This document shows positions 34,754 through 46,850 of a stretch of 64,000 nt of DNA, one piece after another. Numbering within the stretch: position 1 is the stretch's first letter; the number at the start of each line of letters is the position of its first letter. A program made the translations under genes and the position numbers. The stretch is from Capsicum annuum. Taxonomy: Eukaryota; Streptophyta; Magnoliopsida; Solanales; Solanaceae. The DNA lies in NCBI RefSeq assembly GCF_002878395.1, contig NC_061119.1, forward strand, positions 47,712,404 to 47,776,403. The letters run 5' to 3'. The notes beneath the pieces were generated by a model. That model did not search any database, had not been told where the DNA came from, and saw nothing but the letters and a program-made list of their open reading frames with translations.

Positions 34754-36174
34754 GGAGAAAATGGCCTAAAATCCCTCTAACCTATGCTCAAAATCCCAAC
34801 AACACACTTCATCTTTAGGGAAGTTCTATGACCCCTGATCTATTTAAAATTGAAATTATTACCCCCTTAAAAACTCACAACCACATGTGTATTGGAAAGT
34901 GATTATCATGCGTGTCCATGTAATGTCACGTAATATTATCACCTAATATTCTATTTTTATTATACAAAATTAATTATTTTTCCTTTTCCTTTAATATTTC
35001 CCTTTTCTCTTTCCTTTTTCATTCTCCTTTCTCTTTTCTCTTTCTCTTATTTGTAAATTCTTCATCTTTCATTTTTCTGAAGATCGGAAAGGCGACAAGA
35101 TGGTGAAGAAGATGAACGCAAACAAATATTACGTGAATTTCAAGACATAGGATCCGAATCAGATCTAAACTTATCAAAGAAGAATCTACAATAATCTTTC
35201 TTCTTAATTTGAAATTGAAAATGAAAAAGTATATCTTGTTAATTTTATTTTAGATTTGCTTAATTTTAGAGTCGAATAGAGGAGTTGAAAAGTTGGAAGA
35301 AGTGTTGGAGATCGAATAAATTGTTGTTGTTGTTGTTGATTTTGCAAAGGAAGCTCTTTCTTTCTCTCTCGTTTTTTCTTTTGTTTTTTAGCTTCTAGAA
35401 AATTTAGTGCTTCAGGCTTATTGGTGTGGGTTTTTTTTTTCTGAGAAGAAAGAACGAACCTCATCAACTCTATTTTTATCCTTTTTTTGTAACTTTGTAT
35501 CATTTCTCATGGAATTTTGAATTTCCTGTTTAAAGTGAAATAAATGAATTTTTTTGTGGGTTTTATATTTGAACACATCCATGAATTGAAATAGAGAAAG
35601 ATGAAGAAGAAAATAAATTAGAGATGAGGAAGATGAGAAATTAATTTTGGACACTATTGATGAGTTCTTGAACCTTTTTGCTTTGAGAAAGAGAAGAAGA
35701 AGAAACAAAATGTATAAGGCAAAAAAAATTTTTTGTTTTGAATCTTTTTGAAGAAAATTATTAACCCTAAAGCTTCAATTTTAGAATGGAGGTTACGATT
35801 GAAAGTTTTGAAATGGTAGACAACAAAATCCAAACTTCAAGTTTTGAAAATGAAAAAAAAAAAAAAAGGAAGAAAATGAAAGATTTAATGGCTAACAAAT
35901 GAGAATTTTTTAAAAAGAAAATAAAAAAAAATTGATTTACACGTGGCTTAAAAAAACAGATTTGTATACTTTAGGCAAGTTTCACGCATCTAAGGAAAGT
36001 GTATACACCTTGAACAGATCAGCATTTTAGGATCACAAAATATCAAAAATAAAAGGTTCAGTGAGGTAATAGGACTTTTATGAAAGGTTCAAAGGGGTAA
36101 TAGAACTTTTATAAAGTTCAAGTATCCAGTTGAGATTTCAGGTAAAGGTTGAAGGGATTATAAATTATTTTCTC
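34754..36174. mobile_element. MULE-like non-autonomous element with long terminal inverted repeats
   Basis: The left end GAGAAAATGGCCTAAAAT is followed by ATCCCTCTAACCTATGCTCA; the right end read inward gives GAGAAAATAATTTATAAT then AATCCCTTCAACCTTTACC. Similarity continues inward for more than 80 bases through an AGTTCTAT.ACCCC block. Long terminal inverted repeats are typical of Mutator-like elements. The flanks are T-rich, so a 9-bp duplication cannot be read with certainty. The interior (35080-35900) has an ATG-containing, GAAGAA-rich stretch and (GTT)n, possibly captured sequence, but no protein domain I recognise. Confidence 0.55.
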
Positions 36175-36268
36175 AATTTTTTACAAAAGCTATACCGAGT
36201 AAAAGCATTATTTGATCCGGGAGATTTGGCCTAAGCCTTTATCTCATGTTTACTTTCTAGCTTTAAAG

Positions 36269-36680
36269 ATACGTTTGGCCATAAATATTAATTTATTTTT
36301 ATTTTGAAATAATAATTTATTTTTATTTCGAAGTATTTATTCACTATATTTTAAATATTTTGTTTGATCATAAAAATATCAAATACAATTTAATTTTAAA
36401 AAATAACACAAGAGGTGTTTTCACTTTATTTGATTTCATTGTTTAGTTATTCTTGACAAAAAAATCCTAAGATTTTTATTTTCATAAAATTTCATTTAAA
36501 TTATATTTCATGTTCAAATCATATTTTATATTTTCTTCAAAAATATTTTTTTGAATTATAAATATTAATGGTAAAAACTATGACCAAACATGACTCGAAC
36601 TAAAACTCCAACTTTAAAATTTTCAAAATATTTTTTTTTTTTTTTAAATTTTCATGGACAAATGCCTACTAAGTTTGTAC
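36269..36680. mobile_element. MITE-like repeat with TTTGGCCATA ends
   Basis: The start ACGTTTGGCCATAAAT is mirrored by CTATGACCAAACAT near 36573-36586 and again by TTCATGGACAAATGCC near 36650-36665. The body is AT-rich with self-complementary stretches. The exact right end and target duplication are unclear. Confidence 0.4.
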
Positions 36681-36955
36681 TAGTAATTTTTAGTAATAGA
36701 TCTACTTATATTCATATTTATGTCAAACTAATAAACGTAAAAAAACCTATATTTTTACGAAAAAAATTAAGTGGCATGGAAACATCAACTCATAATCATC
36801 ATGTGTAGCTAAAATTTAAAATAATTATCATATGCAACTAGGTTTTAGATTAAATAATTAAAAAAAAAATTGTGTCGATATATTTGGATATTTCGAAGCT
36901 CACATGCAAATCTCTAATTTTGGAGGGGCTCTTTTAATTTCAAGGCTCATATTTG

Positions 36956-37060
36956 TTTGTATTTGTATACAAAGCAAATTTCGAGGCTCATATATAAATC
37001 TCTAAAGATTTTTATTTGTATACAAAATAAATTTCGAGACTCATATATAAATTTCTGAAG
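36956..37060 (+). repeat. Short tandem duplication (~55 bp, two units)
   Basis: Two units share TTTGTATACAAA, AAATTTCGAG.CTCATATATAAAT. A weaker third copy may precede them (CAAGGCTCATATTTG near 36940). Confidence 0.6.
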
Positions 37061-37099
37061 CGAACTTGAATTTACATATGCAATCTCTAATATGGATAT

Positions 37100-40000
37100 T
37101 TGTATTTAGCTACTAAATTGTAGCGTAAAAACTTTAATTATGATATTTTATTTATTAACTAAATATTACTTATTTTAAAAATATTTATATAATTATACAA
37201 GATGCATTTTAGCTCCAATTTATGTATCGTATGTTATTATTTTTTTTGTCTTACTTTTCTTTTTTGTCCATCTAAAAGTCTAACTTTTTATATATAGGAA
37301 CTCTTTACATCCATCACTGTCCTAGATGATATATTTAAGATGATTAAATTTAAAAGATATTTTAATAAATTATATATATTTTTAATTTATGATCATAAAA
37401 TTTATTTTTTAAAAATTATTTTCAATTATGCATCGAGTCAAATTAAAAACTATAATTATTTAATTCTATATAAATGACAAAATTAGGTATTTCACATTAG
37501 AGATGTGCCAATGTTATGATTCACAAAAGAACCACCGTTTGACCAATTTTAATTGGTGCCGTAACTCGTGGCGTGAACAATAAGACGAGTAGATGACCGA
37601 TGTGCTTATGTCACCAACTTTATCGTTAAATCTTGTGACTTGCTTTTCTACAAGAGTGTGTTTGATAATAGAAGTGTACACACCAAATCCTCAAGTCAAA
37701 TCAAATCGATAAATCAAATTAATTCAAGAAACAAAATCAATTTATGATTTGATTTAATTGGTTTGATATTAGCAAAAAAAATTGATCATTCTTAATTTAG
37801 TTTGATATTGAAAAAAAAAATTAAATCGATAAAATATATATATATATATATATTGCACGTGTCTCGCACGTGTAATATTTGATTATTTAAAATTAGACGA
37901 TTTTATCTATTGCGAAAGCTTATATAGATATTTATATATAACTTTATTATAAAAAGTTAAATAGTAATATACTCAAATAGAGTGGATTATAAATTTTTAC
38001 AAAGATATCTAATTATAATAACATTGTTTGCTTACAAATCTTATGCCCAAAAAGACTAAAATTGGACGCAACAGTAAAATTAAAACCTTATCAATTACAT
38101 GCACAAAAGATGATAAAAGAATATTCCTAGAGAAAAAAATGCAATATTGTCGAAGGCAAAAATAATTGAGAGAATAATACCTTAAAAATTTGTGATGAAG
38201 AATGTTGAATAACGGCCTTTTATATATAAGCGTTCGGATCCCCCTCCTTACATAAATATCAATTGAATTTTCGTGTTCATATCTCAAATCTATATAGTTA
38301 GATTTTTTAAGTAGATATTAGAATTATATTTAGTCGAATTCCTACATCTACGTTTGTATGTGGCTGCATATCATCAAATCTTTAAATTTAGATTATGAAG
38401 ATCTAATATCCACATGTGATTACAAGCAACCAAGACATTCACATATAAACTAAAACCAACTCAATCAAACCCAACCTTCGATAGAGGATGGTACTATGTA
38501 TAATGTGATATTGGTGAAAATGACTACTAAAACAACTTTTTTGCTTCGATTTTGTTAAGTTCTTTGAAATTTCATAACCGTCTTTTTTATGTTATTCTCA
38601 TAAATTAGTATTATGATTTTCTTTAACATAAATAACAATTAATATGTCTCACGTGCAAATAATTTGAATTTCTATAGTGGTTGAATTGTACATAAAAGTT
38701 ACGATATTACAAAAAATATGACTCATAAATAAAAAAGAATTTAACCTCCTATCCTAATTCGTGACCTTGATATTTTTTTTTAAAAGAAAAATGGGATTGG
38801 AGCCCTTTTTATGTCACGATTACGCAAAGAAAGTAAAAGAAAAAAAGAGCAACAAACCTTTGATTTTTGACAACTTCATTCGGCGGCAGCATACTTATCC
38901 AATTTTTCGATCAGAAACTTTCAGCTAAAAGAGAAACACAAGAAATTATCAAAAGAGAAACACAAGAAATTATCAAAAGAGAGAATCAATGTCAATTGTT
39001 GATTATTATTCTTCATATATAATCTTTAAAGGTATGATTTAAAAGAAATAAATAAAGACAAAATGGATGATGATAATGATAGTAAGAAAACTCGTGAATC
39101 AAAACTAAAATAAAAAGCAAAAGTACAATATAAGAATTTGTTTCGTATAAATTTTGATCCAAAATATTACTTAAATAGAATTATAAAGAATAATTTTTAT
39201 ATAAGGCAAAATTCTATTTTTAGAAGTACTAAATATTACCTAGATTAAATAATCAAAATCAACAAATATATGCTATTACTTCCTAAAACTCATGCATAGG
39301 AACAATAAATTAAATTTATTCTATTTATCAAGTTTTCCTTTTATAAATCATATAATTAAATATAAATTTTTCTGCCTCTTTTTTTTTTTACGTGCACAAC
39401 GATTTTTTCCTTTTTTAACATTGACTTGTCCTACAATTTTATTCATAATATTCTACTTATTCTTCTTTATACTTTTAAATTATGAAGTACTAGAAGTTTT
39501 AAGTTTATCAGGATTCTTTCTATATATTTTAGGAGTTATTAAATCTTTTTCATATATTTTAGGAGTCTTTAATCTAATTAAATAATAAATTGAGGAAAAT
39601 AGTAAAAAGACGTTTTTATCTATTGCAGAGGCTTCTAATGAAGGGAAAAAAGTTCAAACGTCATTTTTAAGGCCCTTCACACTTTTAATATAGTATAGAT
39701 ATAATATTCAAACTTTTTTATACATAAAATATTAATTATAATCTACTTTTTAAATACTTTTTCAACTAGTTTTAGTAATTTTCAATAATTTGAAAGTAGA
39801 TGTAGCTATATATTTTGATTTGAGCCTTTAAGTTGTAATATTTGTTCATTAATTGCTAATTAAATGATCCAAAATCCAATATAAACTTAAAACCTAAACT
39901 TTTCACTCTTCATCTCACTTTTTAGTTTGAAGAGAGTTTTCTGCTCCTGGTACACTAAAACGAAATTTAGGGGGGGCAGTCTCTCATAATCCATCAAGTT

Positions 40001-41412
40001 CTTTTTTAGGCCATCCGCCTATTTAGCCACATTATCATTTTTTCATAATTACGATTTTTCATTAGCACATGAGTGAAAACATATTTGATCTAATCACAAT
40101 ATAATTGTAAAAATTAAATATTATTTAAAAAAAAAAAAGCCCGACTAAAACCTAAATCGAAAAAATCAATTATGTTGGTTTGATTTGGTTTATGGTTTTA
40201 ATAAACTGACATGATTGGTTTGTTCTTTTTTTTCAAATAAAAATCGAACCAACCCGACCTATGTACACCCCTAGTTTGATATGTAAAATGTTTTTCAAAT
40301 TTTTTGTGTTTGGTTGGATTAAATGTTTTTTTTTTGAAATTTAAGGAAAATGACTTCCCTTCAAAAAGTAAGGAAAATATTTTCCAAAACTCTCTTTCAA
40401 ATTCACTCTTAAGTTGAAATGTTCATATAACTCTCAAAATCATCCACCCCCTACTCAGACCTCCAATCCCCTACCCCCGCAGCCCCTATCCCTCTCCCCC
40501 CTTTTCTAAAAAAAAAAATATGTCAAATTTTTTTCCTTACCTCATACCCTACCCAAAACCCAAACTCCTATTTACCACCACCCCCTCCACCACCCCCCTT
40601 CAAAAAAATTAAAATTTTTAAATTTATTTTTTGATTTTTTTATTTTTTTCCTTAATCATCACTTCATTGCATTATGTCATTTGAATTGACCTTCTTTGAT
40701 TTGATTTGATACTGTGTTAGTATTTACTTTTATATTGTATTGTTGCCATAGAACCTTATTTGTGATATTGTGTTTGAGCATTCATTTTACTTCTTTACAT
40801 TATCTTCCATCATCCTATATTGACTTAGAGGTTGAGGTATTACGAGATGTGGGGTATGATTGTGTGTATCACCCCTTGGTATCATGAGATACTCTCTTAT
40901 ATATGTATAATCTCCTTGTTTCTATCCCATGTTATTGGTTGATTATTATTGATTAAGCCTAATATACTGTATTGGTGAGTCTTCTTCATTATTGATGTCC
41001 CCAATTTGTTGGTAATAAATAAATATTGTTGACTCACCTAGACCAATGTGTCTACCCTTTATTTGATATATCTATTGACCATTGTGTTGAGTTACCATAA
41101 TTAGGATAAAGTGATGTATATACTGAATTTTAGATTTTTGAGAAGCCTTGGCTAGTTGGGGTGGTGCTTCTTGTTGTCGCTTTGGATTAGAATCAATTAT
41201 CACTGATGCTTGTTGAGTACATGTGATTTCGTACTAACCCTTTTCTTTTCTTATTTTTCTACACCCCATGTAAGTATTAGGCGAAGTAGTAGCTTATAGA
41301 TTGCGTTTCTTTAGTATTGTGGAGATCGAGGTAGTGGCTGGAAAATTTCGTTTAACTTCTCGTATTACTCTATTTATGTCTTATGTTTTATTTACATCTA
41401 AGAAATTAGATA
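37100..41412. other. AT-rich spacer with repeat fragments
   Basis: No gene is supported; the open stretches are short and low in complexity. It holds an (AT)n run near 37835-37855, dispersed-repeat copies at about 37850-37930 and 39597-39710, and an exact 24-bp tandem (AGAGAAACACAAGAAATTAT type) at about 38925-38980. There is also a C-rich tract at 40440-40600 and an unclassified repeat-like stretch at 40800-41400. ATTAT at 41413-41417 is the left target duplication of the SIRE element. Confidence 0.45.
40117..40284. repeat. hAT-like repeat fragment ending TGTACACCCCTA
   Basis: Includes GGTTTGATTTGGTTTATGG and AATCGAACCAACCCGACC then TATGTACACCCCTAG. These are landmarks of a common plant non-autonomous repeat with GTGTACA termini. 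The matching opposite terminus (GAAGTGTACACACCAAATCC) lies far away at 37670, so this may be half of a split copy. Confidence 0.4.
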
Positions 41413-41417
41413 ATTAT

Positions 41418-42358
41418 TGAAGGGGCTGGGGGTGGTAAGTAGCTCCTCGACTTAGAGAACTGTTCCCAGAATCACACACCCAACAGTAACTAGAAGAGAT
41501 ATCAAATATAAAGTGCAGGAACAAAATAAATAGCCGGCACATGATTTTTACGTGGAAACTCCTTGATCAAGGGAGAAAAAATCACAACCTGTCTCTAAGA
41601 TTTCAACCTCCACTATATTCAAGCAACTTCTTGAATATGGACTCCACACTTGAGGATTAAACTCTCAATCCTCGCTCTTTCCTAGTAATAACTCTATTAC
41701 CAAGATCCACAAGTAGTAACTCTACTTCTCACTCTCCAACTAACTCTAACAGGACTCCACAACAAGCAGTAACTCTACTGCACCCTCCAGCTAACTCTAA
41801 CTAGACTCCACACTGCTCATCCTTCAGCTAACTCTAACTGGACTTCTCTAGCTAACTATAGCTTGAACTAATCACCTAACTCTAGATGACTACACTGAGA
41901 TGGTTACACTAAAACACCTAATGAATATCATAAGCAAGCATAGACAAGAAATTAAGTACAAATTATAAAGAATCAACTACAACAAGAAAATAAAAATGCA
42001 ACTCGATGAGAAACAGGCTCCTGTTGTAGTTATAACCTTTGATTTATATCGCTGCGACACTTTGAAAAGATATTTAGTTGTAAGTATATAAAAGTGTTGG
42101 TTTTCTTGTTGAAGAAGATGAGCATTATATATTGTAGCACAAGAAAATCTAGAAGCATTCTCATTGGTTAAGGCAAAGAAGTGACAACAACTTTTCACCA
42201 ACTCTTGTTCAATGTGTCAGCTGGAAAGGTGACTGTGACAACAACAGTGAGCCCAACATGTTCCCTAATATATAGAGGTCTTTGTCATCACAATAGAAGC
42301 TCCAGGGAATAAGTCCCAAACTATGAAATTGTAAATCATCAATATCAAGGACTTAACA
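41418..42358 (-). repeat. 3' LTR of the SIRE element
   Basis: Plus-strand ends are TGAAGGGGCTGGGG and GGACTTAACA. Positions 41690-41880 hold tandem copies of an AGCTAACTCTAACTGGACT-type unit. This copy has one more ~39-base unit than the other LTR, explaining the length difference. Confidence 0.9.
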
Positions 42359-43339
42359 ATTTCTCCATTTTTGTTGATGACAAACCCATACAATTAGTTC
42401 AACATACTCAACATCTTCAATCAATTTCTACACAACACAGTCTTCACTCCAGAAGTACAACATAAGCCACAAGCCTAAATCAGTTTGCCCAACTAATTCC
42501 CCCTATCACTGGTGCCTATTAAATTTGAGCATCCTCCACCTTATTCTCCCTGCCAATAAGCATTTAAGTTCCCCCTAATGAGAGAACCCTATCTTTATCA
42601 GCTTACCCTAACAGACTATATATACAACATTTTACACATACGCATAATACAATATTCTACATATTATACATCATCCTACACATATATAAAATACATATTA
42701 TCTGTACAACTATATATTCACACTAATATCTACAAATACAGTATGTTTTTCCTCTTCTGACATCATCCATAAGGCAGGACAGTAAATCGAGCACTGATAC
42801 ACACTAATATGATAAAAAAAGAATTAGATAACAGTTAGAAGTGATAGAACAAGTATAGTGATAGCTATTCATGCAAGGATCAGTACCATAAACCATTCAT
42901 AAAAATAATGACTATAAAATGTTGAAACAGATGTGCCAAGCATTCACCACAAACAAAGTTGGACAGGAATAAGGGTAGGAAAAGAAATAGAGTTTAGACA
43001 AGAATGGTTCTTCCCCAAAATAAAAATAAGCATAAAAACTAACTAGACTGGTGATGGTGGATATGAGGAAGAAGTGGGATACCAGGTAGGATGTGAATTA
43101 GGGAGGAGCTTCAGGCAAAAAGATTACAGTTTCTGACTTGTCCACCCTTTCTTGTAGGGTAGAATTTGTAAAGCACATGTCCTTTCTTGAGATTATTTCT
43201 CCTTAATTTTCATCTTGTAAGAGCGGCCTTCAACACATTTATTTCAGCATACCATAGATCAAGCAAAGCATTTAGAGTTTCTATCTCCTTCGTTAGTTGT
43301 TTTGCATATCTATAAGGTTACCCTCGCGTTTATTATCTT
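42359..43339 (-). other. SIRE 3' untranslated interior
   Basis: The minus strand next to the LTR reads TTTGTCATCAACAAAAATGG then AGAAAT, a degenerate form of the SIRE PPT context. The remainder is non-coding, with a TA-rich microsatellite-like stretch near 42610-42730. Confidence 0.6.
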
Positions 43340-44340
43340 CCAGAGCTGAAGTACTAAAAACTTCTTTCACTGAGTCGGCCTTTTCTTGTCCGCATTCAAT
43401 ATTGAATTATTCAAATTCCCTATTTAGCCAGAAACAATAGGGCAGGCCACACCTTTTAGTGATACCATTTATGACAAGAGTTCATGTGTTCAATGATAAT
43501 GCTGGCAGGTTAACCCTTTTGTATTTAAAATGTATCTCCATCAGAAAAAAATCACTCTCTATGGAACTGATCTCCTTGTCAGATCGAGGGAGTAGTGCTC
43601 CTTTCATGAGTTCAAGAAATAGCATAAATTCTCCCCTGAGAGTCTCATTGTTGAAATCTCTGGCACCACAAAGTTTCAAAAACTTAGTAGAATTTTTTCC
43701 TGACTTGATGGACTAGATTCCCATAATTGGAACACCTAAAATTTCTGAGAGTGTCTCTTCATCTAGTCTATATCCACTCCATTTACCTGAGATGTCAGAT
43801 ATGAGCTATCGATAGAGATTTATAAGTTATATAAAATACTCTCACCTTCTCCTCATACACAAGACATATCTGAAAGTTGAATAAATGTTCCCAATTTTGA
43901 AATTTCATAATTTCAAGCAGTTTTCTCATTTCTGGCATATTAATCATAGCACAGTCAAATAATCTTCCGCCTAGAACCTTCTGGTTCTTAAGAAACTTGA
44001 TCCTCATTTCTCTCAGTAAGGTGAAGCCAAAGTCTAATTCCTTGATAGCAGCTTGATCTGACAGATTCCTTTTTTCCAATGAAGGAGGACACTGGATTTG
44101 GTTCTATAGCCAAAGGCTTCTTTATTTTCTTCCTTGATGCTCCCCTAGTTATTTTATCATTTTTATCATCATCAATAGAACATCTCATAATGTCCAACTC
44201 AAGTGAATCATTCTCATGGTTACTTGTTTCTTCAAACATACGTTCTACCTTGCTGTTTTCGCTGGTTGAGGGAGATTCCCAATTGAGTAGCTTAGTGCTT
44301 GAGTTGGGGAGTCTTAAAGCTCCTATTCTTTGCCTCATGG
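43340..44340 (-). pseudogene. Env-like / plant-transposon-protein region of the SIRE element
   Basis: Three minus-strand open pieces in different frames (44338-43988, 44079-43795, 43679-43482) join in order. They contain MKFQNWEHLFNF and YEEKVRVFYITY, then GKWSGYRLDEETLSEILGVP, then LRGEFMLFLELMKGALLPR and FKYKRVNLPALSL. This order (a W..LF segment, a VR.FY segment, a DEETLSEILGVP-like segment, a MK..LLPR segment) matches the 3' ORF of solanaceous SIRE elements, often labelled env-like or 'putative plant transposon protein'. Function is unknown. The first piece begins ATG at 44338 with a Ser/Asn/Lys-rich leader. Stops and frameshifts make it non-functional. Confidence 0.55.
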
Positions 44341-44929
44341 TTGAACTAATATGTCAAATACTTCTTTTTTTAAGTAGAAAAGTCAGTTAGGGAACTAATT
44401 TGTATTTCTGGAGTGTGAGAGTTTTCAAAAGAAGCACAATTCTATCTAGTTTTATCATAAAAGTGGCATAGGATAAAGGTTAGGATTATGGGACATGAAG
44501 CATTTGATGGGACATATCTCGTCAGATGGACGAGTCTATTAAGTTTAAGTACGAGTAGCAGCCTTTTGAGAAAATGAATGAATGATGTAGCACAGTTATT
44601 AAACATTTAACATAGTCACTATTTTAGAATAACAGATGATACTAACATGTCTAGGAACCTGGTCCCAAGGCGATGTTAAAATTTTTTTGTGACTTATGAT
44701 GTCTCACTTCTCCGTTCATATCCTTCCTTACTCGACCTGAGTGTATACTCGATCAGTTCCCTAATCTTCTTATCTTTGACCTGATTATTAACACATTGTG
44801 TCTCCACCAAGGGCATTTAGCAAGAGGCACTTTTCAATATTTTTATGTGTTCTGAGTAACTATCATCATCAACTTAGTTGTTGCTCCATCTTGTCTTTCC
44901 TTGTAACATTTCTTAGTTGTTGGCTTTGG
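44341..44929 (-). other. SIRE interior where pol would be expected
   Basis: Only about 590 bases separate the gag end from the env-like region. I see no D-S-G protease, HHCC, D-D-E, YVDD or RNase H landmarks in any frame. The segment looks non-coding. Either pol was deleted precisely or the family never had it. Confidence 0.55.
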
Positions 44930-46110
44930 GAACCCATTTAAGTTTGAGTTCCCAAAATGGAGATAAAAGAGAGATTAATATTTTTTTTCGTCCAGCTTGG
45001 TAGTCCTTTCCTCTTTTTTTTGAGCACTGTGGAGATTCTTCTATCCTTTATGGCTGTATTGTTGGAAGAACACTTGTCTTCGAAGTGGCTGCCCTTTTCA
45101 TATTGTAAGTTTAAGAAACTTTTCTACTCTTGGCATGTCTCACTAAAAAGATGGAACCATCTTCTTGACTATGTGGATATACATTCCACTTGAGGGCTTT
45201 CTCAAGTTTAGCCTTCACCTTATTTAGCTCCTTCTCAAGAACAAGGTTCCTTTCAACTGAGGGTAGATAGATCAGACTCGATGCTTGTCAGCTCTTCTTC
45301 CAGCTGGAGCTGAATCTTACTTTCTTCACCCTTACCCTTGAAATCTTGCTTTGAGACTTCATTTACTATCTTCTCTACCCATGCATTTGTGATCTCATCC
45401 ATTTGAATGTTTATTCCGATCACCTCTTCCTCATAATTTTTCATAACTTTCTTTATATCTTCTTTGTCTTTGTCCAGATCATTTAGAGAGTTAATTAATT
45501 CAGACGCAAGGGTTCTCAACCTGCTAATAGAGTAGTCCTTAAGGCTGTCTCTTTTGTCTAGAAGAGTGATAGGGTTAATACCATCACTGTCACTATAAGA
45601 CATTAGAGGAGTCGGTGAATCAGACCCTGAAACTTTATCTTCTATTACCATTATGGAAGCATAATTTTTTTGTTCTGGATCTTCTGAGTCGCTAGAATAG
45701 TCACCCTAGTAGGCTGCTAGTACTTGACTTACAATCCTGTCTACTTCATCTTTCTTTTTGAACCTTCACTGAATCTGACCCTTTTTTTTTCTCAGCAGCT
45801 TGCCTATCATATTCCTTGTGCTCTTTCTGGTGCATAGGGCAATCCTTGATTTAGTGGCCAAGATTGCCACACTTGTGAAATGTGTAACTTGTATAGCCAT
45901 CTCCTATACACTTGCCAACCTCTCCTCTTTTAGAGATAGCTCCTGATTTTCCAATGCTTTGAGAACTCTTTTAGCAATGTATGTTGTCCTATCATCTTCA
46001 TCTGGAGTAGTTTACTTAGTAGCTTTGAGAACCAGGTTCTTCTTAGCCTTTATCTCAGTCTTTGGTTTCCTAAACCTTTTTAACATCTCATAAGTTTTCA
46101 AATTGCCTAT
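44930..46110 (-). pseudogene. gag of the SIRE element, C-terminal half
   Basis: Read from the right, it continues NLKTYEM then KNLVLKA, followed by a CCHC knuckle recognisable as HKCGNLGH, a stop, then IKDCPMHQKEH (about 45840-45890). The acidic coiled-coil tail (open 45651-45253) has SGSDSPTPLMSYSDSDG and a Leu/Lys/Asp-rich SLNDLDKDKEDIKKVM stretch. The final landmark is a WVPKANN-like phrase at about 44932. Several stops and frameshifts occur. SIRE gag binds and packages element RNA. Confidence 0.72.
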
Positions 46111-46299
46111 GCAGTGGCAAAGCCAGAATTAATACCAAAGGGTTCAAAAATTATAAAAGTAAACATACGAACGAGTATAAGGGGGTTCAACCTCTACTAT
46201 AAATACATAAAAACTTATTTTAATCATGTCTCAATAGAATAATTTTTCACCGAAAGGGGTTCATATAAATCTCCTACAACAAAGGTGGCTCCACCCCTA
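46111..46299. mobile_element. Small hAT-like MITE inside the SIRE gag
   Basis: The left end CAGTGGCAAAGCCAGAATT and the right end GGTGGCTCCACCCCT are inverted. The sequence TGCCTAT is duplicated at 46104-46110 and 46300-46306. Deleting the insert plus one duplicate restores a continuous gag reading (DELIGNLKTYE) across the site, confirming the boundaries. Confidence 0.78.
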
Positions 46300-46306
46300 T
46301 GCCTAT

Positions 46307-46533
46307 AAGCTCATCTATATCCAACTTGTTCAAATTCTAGGTTTCAGCAATGGCATCTTCTTTGCTCTCCTACTCCTTGGGAAAAATACTCAAAAACTTT
46401 CTCACTTATTTGTACAGGGATAACTACACCAAGATATTAAAGTTCATTGATGATTATAGTGAACCTAGTGTGCATTTATTGAATGGATTGCCCTTCTTTC
46501 ATGTTAAAAGTACGGTATTGAAGGGCCAACATG
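46307..46533 (-). pseudogene. gag of the SIRE element, middle segment
   Basis: The minus strand reads NMKEGQSIQ, a stop, MHTRFTIIINEL, then LSIFPRS. These match the central UBN2-like copia gag core (EGESIQEMHTRFTSIINEL in relatives). It joins the segment ending at 60148 once the nested gypsy A is removed. Confidence 0.75.
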
Positions 46534-46538
46534 TCTAC

Positions 46539-46850
46539 TATAGTACCTCGTACTTTTTCTAGCTTGAATTTGTCCCTAGAATGTCAAAGATTTGCTTCAA
46601 AGATGAATACCTTTTTATTTCATGTGGTATTTTCTAGATTTAGACCTTCTATGGTGTGGGAAATTAAATAAGCTTTCCATCTATACCAAATTCTCCCAAA
46701 TCCGATACTCGGTTGAGAAGTTAGGGCATTTTTAGTGTCGACAGTGTGCTACTTGGGCAGCCATCGCATCACGAAGAAGGGTGGTTTCCCATTTTTCACT
46801 TTTCAGTGGACCTCCGCGATAAGTTTACATCGCGAAGTAGTCCAGCTTCC
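46539..46850 (+). repeat. 5' LTR fragment of gypsy A
   Basis: Collinear with 49492-49805 (shared CCCTAGAATGTCAAAGATTT and GATGAATACCTTTTTATTTC). It stops inside the hairpin-module region and is fused directly to interior sequence, so the rest of the LTR, the PBS and everything up to the 3' non-coding interior was deleted. Confidence 0.8.

Noticed and set aside
35204..35708. Two overlapping minus-strand frames rich in Lys, Phe and Gln
   Set aside because: Low-complexity translation of AAG/CAA-rich MULE interior with no domain or splice context.
39292..39585. 97-codon plus-strand frame, Phe/Leu-rich
   Set aside because: Product of T-rich DNA. It looks like membrane segments but has no family signature or gene context.
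43988..44390. Plus-strand frames opposite the SIRE env-like region
   Set aside because: The minus-strand readings join into a recognisable ordered domain in the element's own orientation; the plus-strand readings do not.
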